Below are positions 41,080-54,735 of a DNA stretch of 64,000 nucleotides, piece by piece. The stretch spans positions 46,807 through 110,806 of the forward strand of contig NZ_BMSK01000027.1 in NCBI RefSeq assembly GCF_014649115.1. Reading direction: 5' to 3'. The notes under the pieces are model-generated. The model had not been told where the DNA came from, did not search any database, and saw nothing but the letters and a program-made list of their open reading frames with translations. This DNA is from Streptomyces eurythermus (GTDB lineage Bacteria > Actinomycetota > Actinomycetes > Streptomycetales > Streptomycetaceae). How positions within the stretch are numbered: position 1 is the stretch's first letter; each line of letters starts with the position of its first letter. The translations under genes were made by a program, and so were the position numbers.

Positions 41080-43239
41080 TCAGCCGATGTCCGGTGGGTC
41101 GACGCGGACCCGTACCTGCTCGGCGCTGCCACGGGCCATCCGGGCGGCCTGGGCGGTCTTCAGGGCCGTGGCCAGGGCGGCGCCGCTGCCCGGCGGGACG
41201 CGGACGAGGGCCCGTTCCCAGTGTTCGCCGGGCGGGGGCGCGCCGGGCCGGCGCGGCCGGCCGGGCTGCGCGGGCGGCAGCGGGACCGGGCCCAGCACCT
41301 CGGCGTCCGGCGGCAGTTCGACGGCCGCCAGGAACTCGGCGACGGCCGCCGGCGGTCCGGACACGGCCGCCATCCGGGACACCGGCGGGAAGCCCAGTTC
41401 GGCCCGCTCGGACAGTTCGCGCACGGCATGCCCGACGGGGTCCCAGCGCACCAGCGCCTGGACGGGCCGCAGGGTGGGCTCGGCCACCACGACCACGGTG
41501 CCCCCCTCGCTCTGCGGCCGCACCAGCGCACCGGCCGCGATCCACCGGCGCAGCGCGTCCTCCCCGGCCCGCAGATCGGGACGCCCGAGCATGGCCCAGC
41601 CGTCCAGGAGCAGGGCCGCCGCGTAGCCGCCCTCGGCCACCGGTTCGGCGCCCGGCGTGCTGACCACCAGCGCGGGCGTGTCCGGCACGGTGTCCAGTAC
41701 ATGCTCGCGCCCCGAGGTGCGCACCGGTACGGCGGGAAACGCGCGCCCCAGTTCCTCGGCGGTGCGGCGCGCGCCGACGATCTGGGCGCGGAGCCGGAAA
41801 CCACCGCACTCCGGGCAGTGCCAGGCGCTCTCCCCCTGCCCGCACCAGCCGCACCGCAGCACGCCCCCGTCCTGTCCCTCCAGCGGCCCCGAGCAGTGCC
41901 GGCACCGGGCGGGCGCCCGGCAGCGGGCGCAGGCCATGCGGGGGGTGTAACCGCGCCGGGGCACCTGCACCAGCACCGGTCCGTGCCGCAGCCCCTCGCG
42001 GGCGGCCTGCCAGGCGAGGCTGGGCAGCCGGGCGGCGCGGGCCGCCTCGTCGCGCGCGAGGTCCTCGTCCCCGACGGTCCGCACCAGGGGCGCGGCCCGG
42101 CGCACCTGCTCGCGCCCGGCGACCAGCGGCCGGGCCCAGCCGGTCTCGACGAGCTGGGCGCCCTCCACGGTGCAGCCCCAGCCCCCCAGCAGGAAGGCGC
42201 ACCGGTCCAGCGCGGCCCGCAGCAGCAGCACATCGCGGGCGTGCGGCTGCGGGGCGTGCGGCTCGCTGTGGCTGTCGTCGCCGTCGTCCCAGACGGCGAC
42301 GAGCCCGAGGTCCCGCACGGGCGCGAACATCGCCGCCCGTGTCCCGACGACGGCGCGCACGGATCCGCGCCGCACCGCCAGCCACTCGGCGTACCGCTTC
42401 TCGGGGCCGGCCTCGGCGGTGAGCAGCGCGTGCCGGCCGGGGCCGAGCAGCGCGGTCAGCGCGGCGTCGACACGCGCGGCGGCCCGCCCGTCCGGTACGA
42501 CGACCAGGGCGCCCCGCCCGGAGGCGAGGGTGGCGGCGACGGCCCGGGCCAGCTCCTCGCTCCACATCGGTCCGGGCAGCGCGTTCCACACGGCCCTGGG
42601 CGACCCGCCGGAGGCCAGCGCGTCGAGGAAGGCGCCCCCGTGCTCGTACCGCGCCCAGGAACCGGCGTCGGGCGCCTCGGGCGGGGGCAGCGGCTCAGGG
42701 GACGGCCGCTGCTCGGCGCGGGCGTTGCGCGGCGGTACGGCCAGTTGCAGCACGTCGGCGAGGCTGCCCGCGTACCGGTCGGCGACGGCCCGCGCGAGGC
42801 CGAGCAGTTCCTCGCCCAGTACCGGCTCCGGCGACACGACCTGGGCGAGCGCGGCCAGCGGCCCGGAGTAGTCGGACTCGGCCCGGCGCTCGACGATGAA
42901 GCCGTCGATGAGCCCGCCGCCCTCCCGGCGCCCCTCGCGCACCCGGTGCCGCCCGGCGCCGAACCGCACCCGCACCCGCACCCCGGGCTGTGCCTGGGCG
43001 TCCAGCTCGGCGGGCACCGCGTAGTCGAAGTACCGGTCGAGGTGGAGCACGCCCTTGTCGACCAGCACCCGGGCGACGGGCAGCTCCGGCGCCAGCGCGG
43101 CCCCCCGCCAGGTCCGCGGCTTGGCCCGCGGCACCTTGGCCTTGCGCACACTCTCCCGGATCAGCGCGAGCTGCTCCGGCGGCGCCCCTTCGGCCCCACC
43201 GCCCCCGTCTCCCCGGGACACCCCGTTCTCGCTGCTCAC
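41080..43239 (-). CDS. priA: Primosomal protein N' (PriA), helicase motifs degenerate
   Basis: A 719-aa replication-restart protein. The N-terminal DNA-binding domain (about 50-150) and the cysteine-rich zinc region CARCRAPARCRHCSG...CGWCGQ...CPECGG (about 450-495) are present. The Walker A GxGKT is absent where expected (the region reads GRGALVVVPDGRA), and the DEAD/DEEH-like Walker B is replaced by VAVWDDGDDSH. Actinobacterial PriA proteins are known for this loss, so it is probably a structural primosome factor without helicase activity. GTG 43237-43239 is chosen, possibly leaderless; GTG 43267-43269 is an alternative. Confidence 0.9.
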   Translation of the reverse strand: MSSENGVSRGDGGGGAEGAPPEQLALIRESVRKAKVPRAKPRTWRGAALAPELPVARVLVDKGVLHLDRYFDYAVPAELDAQAQPGVRVRVRFGAGRHRVREGRREGGGLIDGFIVERRAESDYSGPLAALAQVVSPEPVLGEELLGLARAVADRYAGSLADVLQLAVPPRNARAEQRPSPEPLPPPEAPDAGSWARYEHGGAFLDALASGGSPRAVWNALPGPMWSEELARAVAATLASGRGALVVVPDGRAAARVDAALTALLGPGRHALLTAEAGPEKRYAEWLAVRRGSVRAVVGTRAAMFAPVRDLGLVAVWDDGDDSHSEPHAPQPHARDVLLLRAALDRCAFLLGGWGCTVEGAQLVETGWARPLVAGREQVRRAAPLVRTVGDEDLARDEAARAARLPSLAWQAAREGLRHGPVLVQVPRRGYTPRMACARCRAPARCRHCSGPLEGQDGGVLRCGWCGQGESAWHCPECGGFRLRAQIVGARRTAEELGRAFPAVPVRTSGREHVLDTVPDTPALVVSTPGAEPVAEGGYAAALLLDGWAMLGRPDLRAGEDALRRWIAAGALVRPQSEGGTVVVVAEPTLRPVQALVRWDPVGHAVRELSERAELGFPPVSRMAAVSGPPAAVAEFLAAVELPPDAEVLGPVPLPPAQPGRPRRPGAPPPGEHWERALVRVPPGSGAALATALKTAQAARMARGSAEQVRVRVDPPDIG

Positions 43240-43307
43240 GCCAGCATTCTTACCAAACCCCACCGACAATGCCCGGCCGGCAGAATCGCCGGCCGCCCCG
43301 CGACGCG

Positions 43308-43346
43308 CCGAGGCCCGGCCCCCGTAGCGGGGAAGCCGGGCCTCGG
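43308..43346 (-). terminator. Hairpin after metK
   Basis: A perfect 12-bp stem (43308-43319 with 43335-43346), 18 bp past the metK stop, with an inner CCCC/GGGG pair in the loop. Confidence 0.7.
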
Positions 43347-43364
43347 TGGGCGGGCGGGTGTGGG

Positions 43365-44573
43365 TTACAGGCCGGCGGCGGCGCGCAGGGCGTCGACGCG
43401 GTCCGTGCGCTCCCAGGTGAACTCGGGCAGCTCGCGGCCGAAGTGGCCGTACGCGGCGGTCTGGCCGTAGATCGGGCGGAGCAGGTCGAGGTCGCGGATG
43501 ATCGCGGCCGGGCGGAGGTCGAAGACCTCGTCGATCGCCTTCTCGATCTTCTCGGGGTCGATCTTGTGGGTGCCGAAGGTCTCCACGAAGAGGCCGACGG
43601 GCTCGGCCTTGCCGATGGCGTAGGCGACCTGGACCTCGCAGCGGGAGGCCAGGCCGGCCGCCACGACGTTCTTGGCGACCCAGCGCATCGCGTACGCCGC
43701 CGAGCGGTCCACCTTGGACGGGTCCTTGCCCGAGAAGGCGCCGCCACCGTGCCGGGCCATGCCGCCGTAGGTGTCGATGATGATCTTGCGGCCGGTCAGG
43801 CCCGCGTCACCCATCGGACCGCCGATCTCGAACCGGCCGGTCGGGTTGACCAGCAGGCGGTAGCCCTCGGTGTCCAGCTTGATGCCCTCGTCCAGCAGGG
43901 CCTTCAGCTCCGGCTCCACGACGAACTCGCGGATGTCGGGGGCGAGCAGCGACTCCAGGTCGATGTCGGAGGCGTGCTGGGACGAGACGACCACCGTGTC
44001 CAGACGGACGGCCTTGTCGCCGTCGTACTCGATGGTGACCTGCGTCTTGCCGTCGGGGCGCAGATAGGGGATGGTGCCGTTCTTGCGGACCTCGGACAGG
44101 CGCTTGGACAGGCGGTGCGCCAGGAAGATCGGCAGCGGCATCAGGGTCGGCGTCTCGTCGGACGCGTAGCCGAACATCAGGCCCTGGTCGCCCGCGCCCT
44201 GCCGGTCCAGCTCGTCGTCGTCGCCCTCGACCCGGGCCTCGTACGCGGCGTCGACACCCTGGGCGATGTCCGGGGACTGCGCGCCGATGGACACCGAGAC
44301 ACCGCAGGAGGCGCCGTCGAAGCCCTTCTTGGAGGAGTCGTAACCGATGTCCAGGATCTTGTTGCGGACGAGGGTCGCGATGTCCGCGTAGGCCTTGGTC
44401 GTCACCTCGCCGGCCACGTGCACCAGGCCGGTGGTGATGAGCGTCTCCACGGCGACCCGGGAGGTCGGGTCCTCACGCAGAAGCGCGTCGAGAATGGTGT
44501 CGCTGATCTGGTCAGCGATCTTGTCGGGGTGACCCTCGGTCACGGACTCCGAGGTGAACAGGCGACGGGACAC
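43365..44573 (-). CDS. metK: S-adenosylmethionine synthetase
   Basis: Makes SAM from ATP and methionine. The 402-aa length is standard. SRRLFTSESVTEGHPDKIADQISDTILDALL at the start carries the ATP/Mg site, GAGDQGLMFGYA is the hexapeptide signature, followed by GGGAFSGKDPSKVDRSAAYAMR (nonapeptide, P-loop-like). GTG 44571-44573 is preceded by GGGAGC. No SAM riboswitch was found in the 249 bp upstream; only a weak -10-like TAAACT at 44653-44658. Confidence 0.97.
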   Translation of the reverse strand: MSRRLFTSESVTEGHPDKIADQISDTILDALLREDPTSRVAVETLITTGLVHVAGEVTTKAYADIATLVRNKILDIGYDSSKKGFDGASCGVSVSIGAQSPDIAQGVDAAYEARVEGDDDELDRQGAGDQGLMFGYASDETPTLMPLPIFLAHRLSKRLSEVRKNGTIPYLRPDGKTQVTIEYDGDKAVRLDTVVVSSQHASDIDLESLLAPDIREFVVEPELKALLDEGIKLDTEGYRLLVNPTGRFEIGGPMGDAGLTGRKIIIDTYGGMARHGGGAFSGKDPSKVDRSAAYAMRWVAKNVVAAGLASRCEVQVAYAIGKAEPVGLFVETFGTHKIDPEKIEKAIDEVFDLRPAAIIRDLDLLRPIYGQTAAYGHFGRELPEFTWERTDRVDALRAAAGL

Positions 44574-44822
44574 AACGCTCCCTGTGGTTGCAGCGGCTGC
44601 TGGCTGATCATTTGCGATCGACGCGGGGCTGCGCCCGGCGTCGACCGTGAACAGTTTATCGGTCGCACTCCGCCGACGGGCCACCCGTCTCGCCTCTCGG
44701 GAGCGCTGTGACCTGCGGCACGGGCATTCTGCCCAATGCCCGGCGGCCTTGGCCAGGGTCGCCACGCCCAATTCCGGCGTGGCGTGAACACGACCCAGGC
44801 CCGCCCGGCCGGGTGGCGCCGG

Positions 44823-46025
44823 TCAGCCCAGGCGCCGGACGACCAGGTCCCAGACGGTGTCGGCGAGGTCCTCCTTGGGGCCGTACGGCACCGGGGTCTC
44901 GCTGCCGTCGGCGCCCAGCACCACGGCCTCGCTCTCCTCGGCGCCGAAGGTCTTGCGCTCCCCCACTTCATTGACCACGAGCAGGTCACAGCCCTTGCGG
45001 GCGAGCTTGGCGCGGCCGTTGGCGAGGACGTCGTCGGTCTCGGCGGCGAAGCCGACGATCACCTGTCCGGGCCGGGCCCGCTCGGCCGAGATCTCCGCGA
45101 GGACGTCCGGGTTGCGCACCAGGACGATCGGGTCGGGCTCCTGGCCGTCCTTCTTCTTGATCTTTCCGGCGGCATAGGCGGACGGCCGGAAATCGGCCAC
45201 GGCGGCGGCCATGACGACCGCGTCGGCGTCCGCGGCGGCCTTCAGGACGGCTTCCCGCAGCTGCACGGCGGTGCCCACCCGGACGACGTCCACGCCCGCC
45301 GGGTCGGGCAGGCCGGTGTTGGCCGCGACCAGCGTGACCCGGGCGCCGCGGGCGGCGGCGGTGCGGGCGAGGGCGTAGCCCTGCTTGCCGGAGGAGCGGT
45401 TGCCGAGGAAGCGGACCGGGTCGAGGGGTTCGCGGGTGCCGCCGGCGGAGACGACGACGTGCCGTCCTTCGAGGTCGGGCGTGGCGCTGCCGCGGGCCAG
45501 CACCCGGCGGCAGACCTCGAAGATCTCGCCCGGGTCGGGCAGCCGGCCCTTGCCGGTGTCGACGCCGGTGAGGCGGCCGACGGCGGGCTCGATGACGACG
45601 GCGCCGCGACGGCGCAGGGTGGCGACGTTCTCCTGGGTGGCCGGGTGCTCCCACATCTCGGTGTGCATCGCGGGTGCGAAGACCACCGGGCAGCGGGCGG
45701 TGAGCAGGGTGTTGGTCAGCAGGTCGTCGGCGAGGCCGTGGGCGGCCTTGGCGAGCATGTCCGCGGTGGCCGGGGCCACCACCACCAGGTCGGCGTGCTG
45801 GCCGATGCGGACGTGCGGGACCTCGTGGACGTCGTCCCAGACCTCGGTGGCGACCGGGTTGCCGGACAGCGCGGACCAGGTGGCGGCGCCGACGAAGTGC
45901 AGCGCGGCGGCGGTGGGCACCACCCGGACGTCATGGCCCGACTCCGTGAACCTCCTCAGCAGCTCACAGGCCTTGTACGCGGCGATACCGCCGCTGACCC
46001 CCAGCACGACCTTCGGCTTGTCCAC
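44823..46025 (-). CDS. coaBC: Bifunctional PPC synthetase / decarboxylase (CoA biosynthesis)
   Basis: Couples cysteine to 4'-phosphopantothenate and decarboxylates the product. The 400-aa fusion has an N-terminal flavin decarboxylase domain (CoaC, about 1-180: GVSGGIAAYKACELLRR, PHVRIGQHADLVVVAPATADMLAK with the catalytic His, FAPAMHTEMW) and a C-terminal synthetase (CoaB, about 190-400: VVSAGGTREPLDPVRFLGNRSSGKQG, VVMAAAVADFRP). The GTG at 46023-46025 is preceded by GAGGAG at 5 nt and fits the family start; the ATG directly before it is also in frame. Confidence 0.95.
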   Translation of the reverse strand: MDKPKVVLGVSGGIAAYKACELLRRFTESGHDVRVVPTAAALHFVGAATWSALSGNPVATEVWDDVHEVPHVRIGQHADLVVVAPATADMLAKAAHGLADDLLTNTLLTARCPVVFAPAMHTEMWEHPATQENVATLRRRGAVVIEPAVGRLTGVDTGKGRLPDPGEIFEVCRRVLARGSATPDLEGRHVVVSAGGTREPLDPVRFLGNRSSGKQGYALARTAAARGARVTLVAANTGLPDPAGVDVVRVGTAVQLREAVLKAAADADAVVMAAAVADFRPSAYAAGKIKKKDGQEPDPIVLVRNPDVLAEISAERARPGQVIVGFAAETDDVLANGRAKLARKGCDLLVVNEVGERKTFGAEESEAVVLGADGSETPVPYGPKEDLADTVWDLVVRRLG

Positions 46026-46067
46026 CATGGCTCCTCGCATTCGAGAATCTGCACCACCCATGACACA

Positions 46068-46102
46068 CCACAGGCCCGGCAGAATGACTGCCGGGCCTGT
46101 GG
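46068..46102 (-). terminator. Hairpin between rpoZ and coaBC
   Basis: A perfect 15-bp stem (46068-46082 with 46088-46102) with a 5-nt loop, just past the rpoZ stop. It suggests at least partial termination between rpoZ and coaBC. Confidence 0.75.
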
Positions 46103-46127
46103 ATAAGTCAAACGCGATCTGAAAGTA

Positions 46128-46400
46128 CTACTGCGCCGGGCCGTCGACAGCCTCGGAGGTCAGCAGACCGGCGTTGATCTCGCGCAGGGCGATCGAAAGC
46201 GGCTTCTCGTGCACGTGGGTGTCGACGAGCGGACCGACGTACTCAAGGAGGCCCTCACCGAGCTGCGAGTAGTACGCGTTGATCTGGCGGGCACGCTTGG
46301 CCGCGTAGATCACGAGGCTGTACTTCGAGTCGGTCGCCTCGAGAAGCTCGTCGATCGGCGGGTTGATGATGCCCTCGGGCGCGGTGATGGAAGAGGACAC
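46128..46400 (-). CDS. rpoZ: RNA polymerase omega subunit
   Basis: A 90-aa subunit that chaperones assembly of the beta' subunit. PPIDELLEATDSKYSLVIYAAKRARQINAYYSQLGEG is the omega signature. GTG 46398-46400 has GGAAGG 8 nt upstream. It lies 53 bp after gmk, as in most actinobacteria. Strains lacking omega in Streptomyces have altered development. Confidence 0.97.
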   Translation of the reverse strand: MSSSITAPEGIINPPIDELLEATDSKYSLVIYAAKRARQINAYYSQLGEGLLEYVGPLVDTHVHEKPLSIALREINAGLLTSEAVDGPAQ

Positions 46401-46453
46401 GCTCTACCTTCCGATGGATGGAAAAGAATCAGACATCGTGATCACGGTCACGA

Positions 46454-47011
46454 TCACACAACGTCCATCAAGGCTAGCAGCTCGCGGGCCACGTCCTCGA
46501 CGGAGGTGTTGACCAAGGTCACATCGAACTCCGGCTCGGCCGCCAGTTCGGTCCGCGCCGCCTCGAGACGGCGCTCGATGACCTCCGGCGACTCGGTCCC
46601 CCGGCCGGTCAGCCTGCGCACCAGCTCCTCCCAGGAGGGCGGAGCCAGGAACACCAGCCGTGCGTCGGTCATGGACTCGCGGACCTGCCGGGCACCCTGG
46701 AGGTCGATCTCCAGCAGGACGGGCTCGCCCTTCTCCAGCCGCTCCAGCACGGCCGCGCGGGGCGTGCCGTAGCGGTTGCCGGCGAACTCGGCCCACTCCA
46801 GCAGCTCCCCGTTGGCGATCAGCTTGTCCATCTCCTCGTCGGTGACGAAGAAGTAGTGGACTCCGTGCTGCTCGCCGGGGCGCGGCTTGCGGGTGGTCGC
46901 CGACACCGAGAGCCAGACGTCGGGGTGTTCCTTGCGCATATGGGCGACGACCGTGCTCTTGCCGACCCCCGAGGGGCCGGAGAGCACGGTCAGCCGCGGA
47001 CGTTCACTCAT
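46454..47011 (-). CDS. gmk: Guanylate kinase
   Basis: Phosphorylates GMP to GDP. The 185-aa protein has the P-loop LSGPSGVGKSTV near 10-20, the GMP-binding SVSATTRKPRPGEQHGVHYFFV and LLEIDLQGARQVRE. ATG 47009-47011 has no Shine-Dalgarno site; a TAAT-containing stretch directly upstream suggests a leaderless or internally started message. It is positioned after sIHF and before rpoZ. Confidence 0.96.
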   Translation of the reverse strand: MSERPRLTVLSGPSGVGKSTVVAHMRKEHPDVWLSVSATTRKPRPGEQHGVHYFFVTDEEMDKLIANGELLEWAEFAGNRYGTPRAAVLERLEKGEPVLLEIDLQGARQVRESMTDARLVFLAPPSWEELVRRLTGRGTESPEVIERRLEAARTELAAEPEFDVTLVNTSVEDVARELLALMDVV

Positions 47012-47072
47012 GCAGCGATTATTCCAGCAATCCCGGGGTGCCCGGGACTCCCGGTCCGCCGGGCGGGCGGAC

Positions 47073-47396
47073 TCAGGAGCCGGTGCTGCCGAACTCACGC
47101 TCCAGGGAGGCGATCTGGTTCGAACCGAGACCGCGCACGCGGCGGCTCTCGGAGATGCCCAGACGCTCCATGATCTGCTTGGCGCGGACCTTGCCCACGC
47201 CCGGCAGGGACTCCAGCAGCGCGGAGACCTTCATCTTGCCGATGACGTCGTTTTCCTGGCCCTGCTTGATGACCTCGTGCAGGGAGGCGCCGGAGTGCTT
47301 GAGTCGATTCTTGACCTCGGCCCGCTCCCGGCGAGCCGCGGCGGCCTTTTCGAGCGCGGCTGCGCGCTGTTCAGGGGTAAGGGGCGGAAGAGCCAC
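47073..47396 (-). CDS. sihF: Integration host factor-like nucleoid protein sIHF
   Basis: A 107-aa basic nucleoid protein specific to actinobacteria, unrelated in fold to E. coli IHF. A long N-terminal helix (RAAALEKAAAARRERAEVKNRLKHSG) precedes the H2TH DNA-binding region (LLESLPGVGKVRAKQIMERLGISESRRVRGLG). Length equals S. coelicolor sIHF, which affects sporulation and antibiotic production. GTG 47394-47396 has GAGGTGA 8 nt upstream. Confidence 0.96.
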   Translation of the reverse strand: MALPPLTPEQRAAALEKAAAARRERAEVKNRLKHSGASLHEVIKQGQENDVIGKMKVSALLESLPGVGKVRAKQIMERLGISESRRVRGLGSNQIASLEREFGSTGS

Positions 47397-47695
47397 GCCT
47401 ACGTCACCTCGGATGTCGAACTGTCGGATACGGACCGGTGAGGAACCTGACGCCCCACACCTGGGGGCTACGGACGACGCATCGCCCGACCTCCCCACAC
47501 TGCCTTGAGGGGCATGGGAGGTTCCCCACTGCCTCGGAGACTAGCGGGCAAGTCCGCCAGAGTCAGCGAGAACAGCGGAAAAGTCCTGGTCAGCCTCCGT
47601 CAGGTCGGACATTTTGCACATATCGCCCCCGATTTGAGGGTGTATTCACACCACGGACGGCGGGATCGCGCTCCGGCGGGCACCGTCACCGCGGC
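47397..47695 (-). promoter_or_regulatory. sIHF upstream region with a candidate -10 box
   Basis: The 299 bp between pyrF and sihF. TAGTCT on the minus strand (47538-47543) is a plausible -10, with a weak CTGACT 18 nt upstream. A GGGAACCTCCC stretch around 47517-47527 can fold in the leader. No gene is seen here. Confidence 0.35.
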
Positions 47696-48576
47696 TCAGC
47701 CCGCGGTGAGGGCCTGCCGGATCTCCTCCGCGAACCGCTCGGCCGCGCCGCGCAGCGCGCCCGCGTCGGGGCCGTGCCGCAGCACACCCCGGCTGACATT
47801 GGGCACGACGTTGCGGACGGCCGCCCCGAAGACCCGGGGGAGGTCGGCCGGGGTCGCGCCCTGGGCGCCGATGCCGGGGGCGAGGAGCGGGCCGCCCATG
47901 TCCAGGTCGTACGACGACAGGTCGCCGAGCGTGGCGCCGACGACCGCGCCGAAGGAGCCCAGCGGCTCCTCCCCCGCGTTCTCGGCCGCCAGGTGGGCCA
48001 GCATGGTCGCCCCGACCGTGCGGCCGTCGGCGCGCACCGCGTGCTGCACCTCGCCGCCCTCCGGGTTCGAGGTGAGCGCCAGCACGAACAGTCCGGCGCC
48101 GCTCTCCCGGGCCAGCGCGACGGCCGGGGACAGCGAGCCGTAGCCGAGGTACGGCGAGACGGTCAGGGCGTCGGAGAACAGCGGGGCGTCCGGACGCAGG
48201 AACGCCTCGGCGTAGGCGGCCATGGTGGAGCCGATGTCGCCGCGCTTGGCGTCCATCACGACCAGGGCGCCGGCCGCGCGCGCCTCCTGGACCGACTTCT
48301 CCAGCACGGCGAGGCCGCGCGAGCCGAACCGCTCGAAGAAGGCGCTCTGCGGCTTCAGGACGGCCACCCGGCCGGCCAGGGCCTCGACGACCGTGCGGCT
48401 GAACCGCTCCAGGCCGGCGATGTCGTCGTCCAGGCCCCACTCGGCGAGCAGGGAGGCGTGCGGGTCGATGCCGACACACAGCGGGCCGCGCTCGTCCATG
48501 GCGCGCCGCAGCCGGGCGCCGAAGGGTTCTCCAGAAGATGTCCGCGGCCCGGAGGGCCTCGTCGAGGGGTGGGCGG

Positions 48577-48580
<4 letters not shown>
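47696..48580 (-). CDS. pyrF: Orotidine 5'-phosphate decarboxylase (type 2)
   Basis: The last step of UMP synthesis. A 294-aa type 2 enzyme, longer than the E. coli type: VGIDPHASLLAEWGL, LKPQSAFFERFGS and the catalytic VVMDAKRGDIGSTM (Lys-Asp network) are conserved. The ATG overlaps the pyrD stop by 4 bp (ATGA). It is the last gene of the pyrimidine operon. Confidence 0.97.
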
Positions 48581-49683
<1,103 letters not shown>

Positions 49684-49697
49684 GGTGTCCTCGTGAA

Positions 49698-49727
49698 GAG
49701 GGGGACACCGTTTCCGGTGTCCCCCTC
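49698..49727 (-). promoter_or_regulatory. Stable 13-bp stem with GAAA tetraloop between carB and pyrD
   Basis: On the minus strand GAGGGGGACACCG and its exact complement enclose GAAA. The stem is only 14 bp upstream of pyrD, inside the operon. It is a likely RNA-stability or partial-termination element. Confidence 0.6.
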
Positions 49728-49734
49728 GGGGCTG

Positions 49735-53035
<3,301 letters not shown>

Positions 53036-53043
<8 letters not shown>

Positions 53044-54178
53044 GCTGGCCCTCCATCAGGGAAACGAAGCGGTCGAACAGGTAGGCGGCGTCGTGCGGAC
53101 CGGCTGCCGCTTCGGGGTGGTACTGGACGGAGAAGGCGGGCTGGTCGAGCAGCTGGAGCCCCTCCACGACGTTGTCGTTCAGGCAGACGTGCGAGACCTC
53201 GGCGCGGCCGAACTTCGTCTCGCTGACCTTGTCGAGCGGCGCGTCCACGGCGAAGCCGTGGTTGTGCGCGGTGACCTCGACCTTGCCGGTCGTACGGTCC
53301 TGGACCGGCTGGTTGATGCCGCGGTGGCCGTACTTCAGCTTGTAGGTGCCGAAGCCGAGGGCGCGGCCGAGGATCTGGTTGCCGAAGCAGATGCCGAACA
53401 GGGGCGTCTTGCGCTCCAGGACGGCGGTCATCAGGGCGACCGGGCCGTCGGCGGTCGCCGGGTCGCCGGGTCCGTTGGAGAAGAACACGCCGTCCGGGTC
53501 GACGGCGTAGACGTCGTCGGCGGTGGCGGTGGCGGGCAGGACGTGCACCTCGATGCCGCGCTCGGCCATGCGGTGCGGGGTCATGCCCTTGATGCCGAGG
53601 TCGATGGCGGCGACGGTGAAGCGCTTCTCGCCGACGGCCGGGACGACGTACGCCTCCTTGGTCGCGACCTCCTCGTAGAGGCTCGCGCCCTTCATCTGCG
53701 GCTGGGCCTGCACGCGCCGGAGCAGTTCCGCCTCGGGGGCGAGGGCCTCGCCGGAGAAGACGCCGGCCCGCATCGAGCCGCGCTCGCGCAGGTGGCGGGT
53801 GAGGGCGCGGGTGTCGATGCCGGAGATGCCGACCACGCCCTGGCGCTCCAGCTCGTCGTCCAGGGAGCGCTTGGCCCGCCAGTTGGACGGGACGCGGGCG
53901 GGGTCGCGCACGACGTAGCCGGAGACCCAGATGCGGCTCGACTCGTCGTCCTCGTCGTTCCAGCCGGTGTTGCCGATCTGCGGGGCGGTCGCGACGACGA
54001 TCTGGCGGTCGTACGACGGGTCGGTGAGGGTCTCCTGGTAGCCGGTCATGCCGGTGGAGAACACGGCCTCGCCGAAGGTCTCCCCCACGGCCCCGTAGGC
54101 GCGGCCGCGGAAGGTGCGGCCGTCCTCCAGGACGAGTACGGCGGGAACCCTTGCGGCTCCCCTGGTGGAGGTCGTCAT
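53036..54178 (-). CDS. carA: Carbamoyl-phosphate synthase small subunit
   Basis: The glutaminase subunit. The 380-aa protein has an N-terminal CPSase_sm domain (VLVLEDGRTFRGRAYGAVGETFGEAVFSTGMTGYQE) and a class I amidotransferase domain with nucleophile Cys in PLFGICFGNQILG and the His-Glu pair in VQYHPEAAAGP. The ATG overlaps the upstream gene stop by 4 bp. Confidence 0.97.
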
Positions 54179-54735
54179 CGTGCGCCTTCCGTGTCGTTGG
54201 TCATCTTGTTCAGGGTGTCGGCCCACTCGGCGTGCTCCGCCGAGCGGTCGGAGCGGAAGCCGGAGTCGATCAGCTTGTCGCCGTGTTGCCAGGTCACCAC
54301 CAGCAGTCCGCCCTCGGTGAGGACCTTGCCGGCGATGCCCTTGTCCAGGCGGGCGCCGCGCAGGGCGGCCCGGGGGACGAAGAAGTCGGCGGCGCCGGGG
54401 CGCTCGACCTCCAGGCCCGCGTCGGTCAGGGTGAGCTCGGCCCGGCTGCGGGTGCCCAGGCCGTGGGCCACGATGCGGTCCAGCCACTGCCCGGCGGTGG
54501 TGGAGCCGTGGTAGCGGCCGCTCATGCTCAGTCTGACCGGGCCGGCGTCCTCGGGCGCTGCGGGCAGCGGCGGCAGGCCCGCCTGGAGGGTGCCGCGCCA
54601 CTTCCAGCCCTCGCGCATCAGCCAGTAGACCAGCGCGATGAACAGGGCCAGACCGACGAGCCAGCCGATCCGGGCCCCCCAGTCGGTGACCTCGGCCGAC
54701 TTCTTCGCCTCGGCCAGCAGGATTACAGGTGTCAC
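54175..54735 (-). CDS. PH-like membrane protein inside the pyr operon
   Basis: A 186-aa protein: one transmembrane helix (about 20-40, IGWLVGLALFIALVYWLM), then a small beta-rich PH-like domain (residues 70-175, LSMSGRYHGSTTAGQWLDRIVAHGLGTRSRAELTLTDAGLEVERPG). It is found between pyrC and carA in other Streptomyces (SCO1485 in S. coelicolor, from memory), and overlaps both neighbours by a few bases, so it is expressed with UMP synthesis. Role unknown; perhaps membrane attachment of a pathway enzyme. The GTG at 54733-54735 gives the coupled GTGA overlap. Confidence 0.85.
   Translation of the reverse strand: MTPVILLAEAKKSAEVTDWGARIGWLVGLALFIALVYWLMREGWKWRGTLQAGLPPLPAAPEDAGPVRLSMSGRYHGSTTAGQWLDRIVAHGLGTRSRAELTLTDAGLEVERPGAADFFVPRAALRGARLDKGIAGKVLTEGGLLVVTWQHGDKLIDSGFRSDRSAEHAEWADTLNKMTNDTEGAR

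Noticed and set aside
44574..44822. SAM riboswitch upstream of metK
   Set aside because: I looked for SAM-I/SAM-II conserved blocks and found none; only a weak -10-like TAAACT.
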